Assembly: GCA_003695085.1 (NCBI GenBank)
Contig: RFIV01000179.1
Location: 1-9,661 of the forward strand
DNA: 9,661 nt
Direction of reading: 5' to 3'
Source: Gammaproteobacteria bacterium
GTDB taxonomy: Bacteria > Pseudomonadota > Gammaproteobacteria > Pseudomonadales > Oleiphilaceae
This document shows, piece after piece, positions 6,490 to 9,661 of this stretch. A program made the position numbers and the translations under genes. Under the pieces are notes generated by a model that had not been told where the DNA came from, ran no database searches, and was given only the letters and a program-made list of their open reading frames with translations. Positions within the stretch are counted from its first letter, which is position 1. Every line of letters begins with the position of its first letter.

Positions 6490-7542
6490 ATGTCCCCATT
6501 GCCCACACACATGACAGGCGTTCAACTCACCGGCCACGGCGGACCGGAGGTGCTCAAGTTGCGCCAGGATATACCCGTACCCGAACCCGCCCCGGGGGAG
6601 GTGCTGATTCGTGTTGCCGCCGCCGGCGTCAACAACACCGACATCAATACCCGTCTGGGTTGGTACTCGAAAGAAGGGAACAGCCCCGAAGACGCCGCCT
6701 GGACGGGCCGCCCGCTGCCACTGCCCCTGATTCAGGGGGCCGATGTTTGTGGCCGCATTGTGGCGGTGGGTGAAGGTGTGGACTCCGGACGCGTGGGTGA
6801 ACGCGTGCTCGTGGAGCCGTGCCTCCGGGAAGCCAATGGCCAGGAGCTCGAAACGCCCTGGTATCTGGGATCGGAATGCGATGGCGGTTTTGCCCAGTAT
6901 GTGCGGGTTGCCGCACGCCACGCACACCGAATCGAAAGTCCGTTATCGGATGTGGAACTCGCCTCCTTCCCCTGCTCCTACTCCACCGCCGAAAATCTTC
7001 TCTCGCGTGCACAGGTCAGCGAAGGCGACCGGGTGCTGATTACCGGGGCCTCCGGCGGGGTCGGGTCGGCCGCCATTCAGATCGCAAAGGATCGTGGCGC
7101 CGAGGTCATGGGCGTGGCCCATCGTTCAAAGTGGGACGTCCTTGAATCCATTGGTGCAGACCAACTTCTGGATCGGGATGCCGACCTGGTCAACGCACTG
7201 GGTGTGAACAGTGTGGATGCCGTGATTGACCTGGTCGGCGGTCCGGCATGGCCAACCTTGCTGGAGGTGTTGCGGCCCTTTGGTCGCTATGCCGTTTCCG
7301 GAGCCATTGCCGGTTATGCCGTGACGCTGGATCTTCGCACGCTCTACCTCAAGGATCAGACCCTGCTGGGCTGCACCGTGCTGGACGACGGCGTGTTTGC
7401 CCGGCTGGTTCAACGCATCGAGTCCGGTGCCATTCGACCGCTGGTTGCACAGACCTTTCCACTGGAACAGATCCATGAGGCCCAGACGGTCTTTCAGGCC
7501 AAACAACACGTGGGTAAACTGGTGCTGGAGATTCCCGACTAG
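6490..7542 (+). CDS. Medium-chain (MDR) alcohol dehydrogenase / quinone-oxidoreductase-like enzyme
   Basis: A 350-residue cytosolic oxidoreductase, probably using NAD(P)H. Seen: an N-terminal GroES-like domain (LTGHGGPEVLKL near 13-24, PAPGEVLIRVAAAGVNNTDI near 34-53, GADVCGRIVAVGEGVDSGRVGERV near 83-106) and a Rossmann domain with the cofactor loop GASGGVG at 186-192. The usual zinc-enzyme motif GHE is replaced by QGAD and the four-Cys structural zinc site is missing, so it is more likely a zinc-independent reductase of quinones, enones or aldehydes than a true alcohol dehydrogenase. The pattern GVNNTDINTRLGWYS and the FPCSYSTAENLL stretch fit a distinct MDR subgroup (called MDR9 in domain collections, from memory). 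It is divergent from tetR and likely repressed by it. In Pseudomonas, MexS is an oxidoreductase that influences a MexEF pump; an analogous role here is only inference. It ends tail-to-tail with the SDR gene. Confidence 0.93.
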   Translation: MSPLPTHMTGVQLTGHGGPEVLKLRQDIPVPEPAPGEVLIRVAAAGVNNTDINTRLGWYSKEGNSPEDAAWTGRPLPLPLIQGADVCGRIVAVGEGVDSGRVGERVLVEPCLREANGQELETPWYLGSECDGGFAQYVRVAARHAHRIESPLSDVELASFPCSYSTAENLLSRAQVSEGDRVLITGASGGVGSAAIQIAKDRGAEVMGVAHRSKWDVLESIGADQLLDRDADLVNALGVNSVDAVIDLVGGPAWPTLLEVLRPFGRYAVSGAIAGYAVTLDLRTLYLKDQTLLGCTVLDDGVFARLVQRIESGAIRPLVAQTFPLEQIHEAQTVFQAKQHVGKLVLEIPD

Positions 7543-8363
7543 AGGCCGTTGCGGTTCAACCGCGCCATGACGGCCATTTCTATGGCCTCCGTCACGGCGC
7601 GGCAACGTGCCCCACTCAGGGCATCCGGATGCGGCTCGGCAAAGCGGCCACTGTCATTGTCAAAATACCGGCCGGATGCCTGAGCAAATGCGTCGGAAAG
7701 GGCCGCCCGCACAAGGATATCCGCTCCGATACCGATATCCTTTCCGGGCACCCCAAACCCTTCCTTCACCATCTTGCTGGCCAGCAGCGAACCGGGATTG
7801 ACGGCGACCATCATGGGGCCTTGCGGGTGAGAGGCTGTAAAGTCGCGCGTCCACATGATCAGGGCCAGCTTGCTCTGAGCGTAGGCATTGAAGTCATCGG
7901 CACTCCTGTGCCTGCCGGCCAGCGCCTCCAGGTCTACCGGGGCCTGAGCTGCAGAGGCTACATTGACCACCCGGCCCTCGCGTCCCAAAAGGGCAAGGAG
8001 GCGCTCCGTCAGCAGCCAGGGCGCCAGTGTATTCACCGCAAAGCGCACATCCAGACCGTCCGCGGTGCGCGTCTCGGGCGTCTTGAATATACCGGCATTG
8101 TTGATGAGCACATCCAGTTTCGGCACACGGGCTATGACCTCATCGGCCAACCGGACCACCTGCCGCATGTCGGAGAGATCTGCGAGAAACCCCTCTGCCG
8201 CATGACCTGAAGCCTGGCTGACGACTTCCACCGCAGCCTTCAGCTTGTCTGCGTTGCGTCCGTGCAACATCACCCGGTGACCTTCGCTCGCCAGCCGCCG
8301 GGCGGTTTCAAGCCCTATCCCATCGGTTGCGCCGGTGATCAGAATGGTACGTGCCTCAGTCAT
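7539..8363 (-). CDS. Short-chain dehydrogenase/reductase (SDR, classical type)
   Basis: A 274-residue NAD(P)-dependent oxidoreductase. Seen: the cofactor motif TGATDGIG at 10-17, NNAG at 88-91, N111 in FAVNTLAP, the catalytic Ser137 in NVASAAQ, and the YxxxK pair Y161/K165 in YAQSK, so the full catalytic tetrad is present. HGRN at 34-37 after the second strand has an Arg that suits NADP(H) (inference). The general pattern resembles retinol-dehydrogenase/WWOX-like bacterial SDRs; the substrate is not known. Start: ATG with AGGAG (8375-8371) 7 nt upstream. A 14-bp palindrome lies directly before that ribosome-binding site. The stop overlaps the MDR stop in the shared CTAG. The small gene 71 nt upstream on the same strand may be co-transcribed. 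Confidence 0.95.
   Translation of the reverse strand: MTEARTILITGATDGIGLETARRLASEGHRVMLHGRNADKLKAAVEVVSQASGHAAEGFLADLSDMRQVVRLADEVIARVPKLDVLINNAGIFKTPETRTADGLDVRFAVNTLAPWLLTERLLALLGREGRVVNVASAAQAPVDLEALAGRHRSADDFNAYAQSKLALIMWTRDFTASHPQGPMMVAVNPGSLLASKMVKEGFGVPGKDIGIGADILVRAALSDAFAQASGRYFDNDSGRFAEPHPDALSGARCRAVTEAIEMAVMARLNRNGL
7560..7602. repeat. Long inverted repeat at the convergent MDR/SDR gene ends
   Basis: The left arm 7560-7577 (CCGCGCC, A, TGACGG, CCAT) and the right arm 7582-7602 (ATGG, CCT, CCGTCA, C, GGCGCGG) pair at 17 positions around a TTCT loop, with one A/C mismatch and a 3-nt bulge. It lies inside the last codons of the SDR gene and 18 nt past the MDR stop, so both transcripts can form it. 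No T-run follows on either strand, so it is not a classical terminator; it may still define or protect the 3' ends of both mRNAs. A second small palindrome, GCGGTTCAACCGC, overlaps at 7551-7563. Confidence 0.6.
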
Positions 8364-8376
8364 CGGATATCTCCTG

Positions 8377-8390
8377 ATTGGTGCATCAAT
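8377..8390. promoter_or_regulatory. 14-bp palindrome in front of the SDR ribosome-binding site
   Basis: ATTGGTGCATCAAT is symmetric apart from one pair (ATTG, TGCA, CAAT kept). It touches the SDR Shine-Dalgarno sequence (8371-8375). A short dyad of this style is common for MarR- or TetR-type operators, but no such operator match can be proven. It suggests that the SDR gene may have its own control even if also read from upstream. Confidence 0.35.
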
Positions 8391-8434
8391 GTCTCGTCAT
8401 GAAACCGCAGACTAACACCCGACCCGGCCTCGCG

Positions 8435-8632
8435 TCAGGAGGCAAATGGCTCAATGTTTTTATCAGAATCTTTGATAATGGCCTCTGGCCCCAGGCAGGA
8501 TGCCGGTGCCGCCTTTCTCAGCCAGTCCCACACCGCCTCGGCCCGCATGCGACGTGCTCGCTGCAGGTAGTACGCGATATCGATTCCACCGTTTGCATCC
8601 CTCCGGATCGGCTGCCCGTCCTCCGATTTCAT
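8435..8632 (-). CDS. Small uncharacterised protein, 65 residues
   Basis: No family can be named with certainty. The protein is hydrophilic, without a signal peptide or membrane segment. Its central part, DIAYYLQRARRMRAEAVWDW, is a strongly amphipathic, Arg-rich helix; the pattern D-I-x-Y-Y-x-x-x-A-R-x-x-R-A-E-A resembles short bacterial proteins such as the RSP_7527 group (from memory, tentative). The ATG at 8632 has AAGGGG 8 nt upstream, and a promoter-like TTGTCA lies at 8691-8686. An overlapping frame opening at 8651 (62 codons) looks less natural. It is divergent from LysR 2, the usual place for a LysR target, and 71 nt upstream of the SDR gene on the same strand, so the two may form an operon. 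Confidence 0.55.
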   Translation of the reverse strand: MKSEDGQPIRRDANGGIDIAYYLQRARRMRAEAVWDWLRKAAPASCLGPEAIIKDSDKNIEPFAS

Positions 8633-8664
8633 GTTGCCTGCCCCTTTTCATGAATTTTCCTCAG

Positions 8665-8691
8665 CTTATCGACACCAAAATTCGCTGACAA
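8665..8691 (-). promoter_or_regulatory. Candidate promoter of the small gene
   Basis: On the minus strand TTGTCA (8691-8686) is a 5-of-6 match to the -35 box. It is followed 15 nt later by GATAAG (8670-8665), or 17 nt later by the poorer TAAGCT. Transcription would start near 8658, giving a leader of about 26 nt that contains the AAGGGG ribosome-binding site. Its -35 box overlaps the plus-strand CTGACA (8685-8690), a possible -35 box of lysR 2. Confidence 0.35.
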
Positions 8692-8711
8692 AGGATTATT
8701 TTTCGCTATCA
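8681..8711. repeat. Direct repeat TTCGCTnnCA in the small gene/lysR 2 intergenic region
   Basis: TTCGCTGACA at 8681-8690 and TTCGCTATCA at 8702-8711 are identical at 8 of 10 positions and start 21 bp apart, two turns of the helix, so they face the same side of the DNA. They lie in the short divergent promoter region where a LysR protein should bind, but they do not form the typical LysR dyad. They may be half-sites for LysR 2 or another regulator. Confidence 0.35.
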
Positions 8712-8718
8712 GATGAGG

Positions 8719-8734
8719 TATATTCATGTGAATG
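8719..8734 (+). promoter_or_regulatory. Start region of lysR 2: -10-like box, start-stop codon pair and palindrome
   Basis: TATATT (8719-8724) resembles a -10 box and ends 7 nt before the ATG at 8732, which would give a leaderless mRNA; its -35 is poor. The alternative is CTGACA (8685-8690), 16 nt, TATCAG (8707-8712). The only Shine-Dalgarno-like sequence, GAGG (8715-8718), is 13 nt from the true ATG but 7 nt from an ATG at 8726 that is followed at once by TGA. ATTCATGTGAAT (8722-8733) is a near-palindrome over the same codons. Confidence 0.35.
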
Positions 8735-9634
8735 CGACAGCACCTGCCCCTTTCAGCCCTGAATACCTTTGCCACGGCCGCGGCGCATCTGAGCTTTCAG
8801 GAAGCCGCCACCGTATTGCATGTCACCCCCTCGGCCGTGAGCCATCAGATCCGCAAGCTGGAAACGCTGCTGGGCTACCCGCTTTTTGAACGGAGAGATA
8901 AGCACGTCGTTCTGACAGAGCGCGGGCAACGCCTGTTTCAGGCCATTCGACTCCCGCTGGAACAACTGCATGAGGCCAGTGTGCACGCCTTGCGCCTGGC
9001 GGATGACCACCGGCTGTCGCTGTCCGTCGCGCCGGTCTTTGCGACACGTTGGCTCCTGCCACGACTCAGTCGTTTTCATGCACGCCACCCGGAAATCAAC
9101 CTGTCTGTCATCGCTGACTCAACCCTGGTCGACTTCCGAAAAGCCGCTTTTGATGCGGCCATTCGAATGGGAACAGGCCACTGGGCGGAGACCGAAGCAC
9201 ACTTTCTGTTCAGCCGCCAACTGGTCGCCGTCTGCCATCCGGATACGCTTGGGCAAAATCCACCCTGGCCACCCGAGGCCCTGCTTGGGCAACCACTGAT
9301 CCACAACAGCGCCACACCGGAGGCCTGGCAGGCATGGTTTGCCTCGGCCGGCGTCCGCTGTGTCGAGCAACCACCAGGACTTTCCGTACCGGGTGCGGCC
9401 CAGGTCATGGAAGCGCTGCAAACGCCGGGGGCCATTGGCCTGATGGACAAGGCCTTCATCACTCAAGCTCTGGCGGACGGTCAGGTGGTGATCGCCAGCA
9501 CTCACGTTCTTCGTGATGATGAAGGGTACTATCTGACCTGGCCCGCCCAGTCTCCCCAAACGCCCGCTCTCCGCAAATTTGCCGCATGGCTTGACGATGA
9601 ACTGAAAGAAAGCAGCCCGGACGAGCCGGGCTGA
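8732..9634 (+). CDS. LysR-family transcriptional regulator 2 (GcvA/AmpR-like)
   Basis: A 300-residue one-component regulator of standard length. Seen: an N-terminal winged helix-turn-helix typical of the GcvA/AmpR/TrpI group (LPLSALNTFATAAAHLSFQE, then HVTPSAVSHQIRKLE, YPLFERRDKHVVLTERG, about residues 5-66), and an effector domain with FATRWLLPRLSRFHARHPEI and DAAIRMGTGHW. The ATG at 8732 is forced: the codon before it in frame is TGA, and there is no other early start. It has no well-placed ribosome-binding site. It is divergent from the small gene (8435-8632), with 99 bp between them, the normal layout for a LysR protein and its target. The effector is unknown. Its stop codon lies inside a stable hairpin (9613-9633). 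It is not closely similar to LysR 1, so the two are not a recent duplication. Confidence 0.95.
   Translation: MRQHLPLSALNTFATAAAHLSFQEAATVLHVTPSAVSHQIRKLETLLGYPLFERRDKHVVLTERGQRLFQAIRLPLEQLHEASVHALRLADDHRLSLSVAPVFATRWLLPRLSRFHARHPEINLSVIADSTLVDFRKAAFDAAIRMGTGHWAETEAHFLFSRQLVAVCHPDTLGQNPPWPPEALLGQPLIHNSATPEAWQAWFASAGVRCVEQPPGLSVPGAAQVMEALQTPGAIGLMDKAFITQALADGQVVIASTHVLRDDEGYYLTWPAQSPQTPALRKFAAWLDDELKESSPDEPG
9613..9633. terminator. Hairpin at the end of lysR 2
   Basis: A perfect 8-bp stem CAGCCCGG (9613-9620) / CCGGGCTG (9626-9633) with an ACGAG loop; two bases of the TGA stop (9632-9634) are in the stem. On the plus strand it is followed by AATAGCATTTCGG, a poor U-tract. On the minus strand CTTTCTTTC follows, so it might equally end a leftward transcript coming from beyond the window. 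Confidence 0.45.
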
Positions 9635-9644
9635 ATAGCATTTC

Positions 9645-9660
9645 GGTGACTCTGATCACC
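9645..9660 (+). terminator. Second hairpin at the window edge
   Basis: GGTGA (9645-9649) and TCACC (9656-9660) form a 5-bp stem with a 6-nt loop, 11 nt past the lysR 2 stop codon. The window ends here, so it cannot be seen whether a T-run follows. Confidence 0.25.
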
Positions 9661-9661
9661 C

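Noticed and set aside
6400..6927. A 175-codon minus-strand frame opposite the start of the MDR gene
   Set aside because: It runs through the MDR coding region and its leader, has no recognisable domain, and is explained by the sequence bias of the MDR gene.
8463..8651. A 62-codon minus-strand frame starting at ATG 8651, overlapping the small gene in another frame
   Set aside because: Its start lacks a good ribosome-binding site and the peptide has no regular helix pattern. The 8632 frame has AAGGGG at 8 nt and a coherent amphipathic helix.
8378..8653. A 91-codon plus-strand frame in the SDR/lysR 2 gap
   Set aside because: Irregular, Cys/Pro/Arg-rich product without a ribosome-binding site; opposite the more credible small gene.
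4767..9634. The two LysR genes as a recent duplication
   Set aside because: Their DNA-binding and effector domains differ throughout (CrgA-like versus GcvA/AmpR-like), and their promoter regions share no operator.
1..9661. Mobile element or genomic island boundaries
   Set aside because: No transposase, integrase, tRNA end, long terminal repeat or target duplication is visible, and composition looks even across the genes. AT-rich stretches are limited to promoter regions.

Overview
The window reads as chromosomal DNA of a gammaproteobacterium of moderately high GC content (my inference, from base composition and from the MexF/OqxB, LysR, TetR/AefR and MDR protein types; the genus cannot be named from sequence alone). 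There are no tRNA or rRNA genes, insertion sequences, CRISPR arrays or phage genes. It is a compact accessory or stress-response locus of eight genes, five of which belong to drug or chemical resistance and its control.

Layout. Positions 1-163 hold no recognisable gene, but carry three hairpins in a row that end the pump operon, the last being an intrinsic terminator (65-91). On the minus strand from 4515 to 164 lies a two-gene RND efflux operon: a lipoprotein periplasmic adaptor, then a MexF/OqxB-type inner-membrane pump. No outer-membrane channel gene is present. A 251-bp intergenic region separates it from a divergent LysR regulator (4767-5672), which has a near-consensus promoter placed so that transcription should begin at its ATG, and a 21-bp LysR-box palindrome over the -35 element. 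Next come a convergent TetR/AefR-type repressor (5681-6289, minus) and, divergent from it, an MDR quinone-oxidoreductase-like enzyme (6490-7542, plus). Two matched 20-bp palindromes lie between those two and are the likely TetR operators. The MDR gene runs tail-to-tail into a short-chain dehydrogenase (7539-8363, minus); the two stop codons share the tetranucleotide CTAG, next to a long hairpin. Upstream of the dehydrogenase is a small minus-strand gene (8435-8632), and divergent from that a second, GcvA/AmpR-like LysR regulator (8732-9634).

How it may work together (inference). A pump, two NAD(P)H-type redox enzymes and three one-component regulators suggest a response to toxic electrophiles, quinones, aldehydes or antimicrobials: LysR 1 controls the pump, TetR controls the MDR enzyme and itself, and LysR 2 controls the small gene and possibly the dehydrogenase. 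The set recalls the mexS-mexT-mexEF-oprN locus of Pseudomonas aeruginosa (oxidoreductase, LysR, RND pump), but with a different gene order, no oprN, and extra TetR and SDR genes. I see a rewired version of known parts and several unusual regulatory details, not clear proof of a wholly new system.
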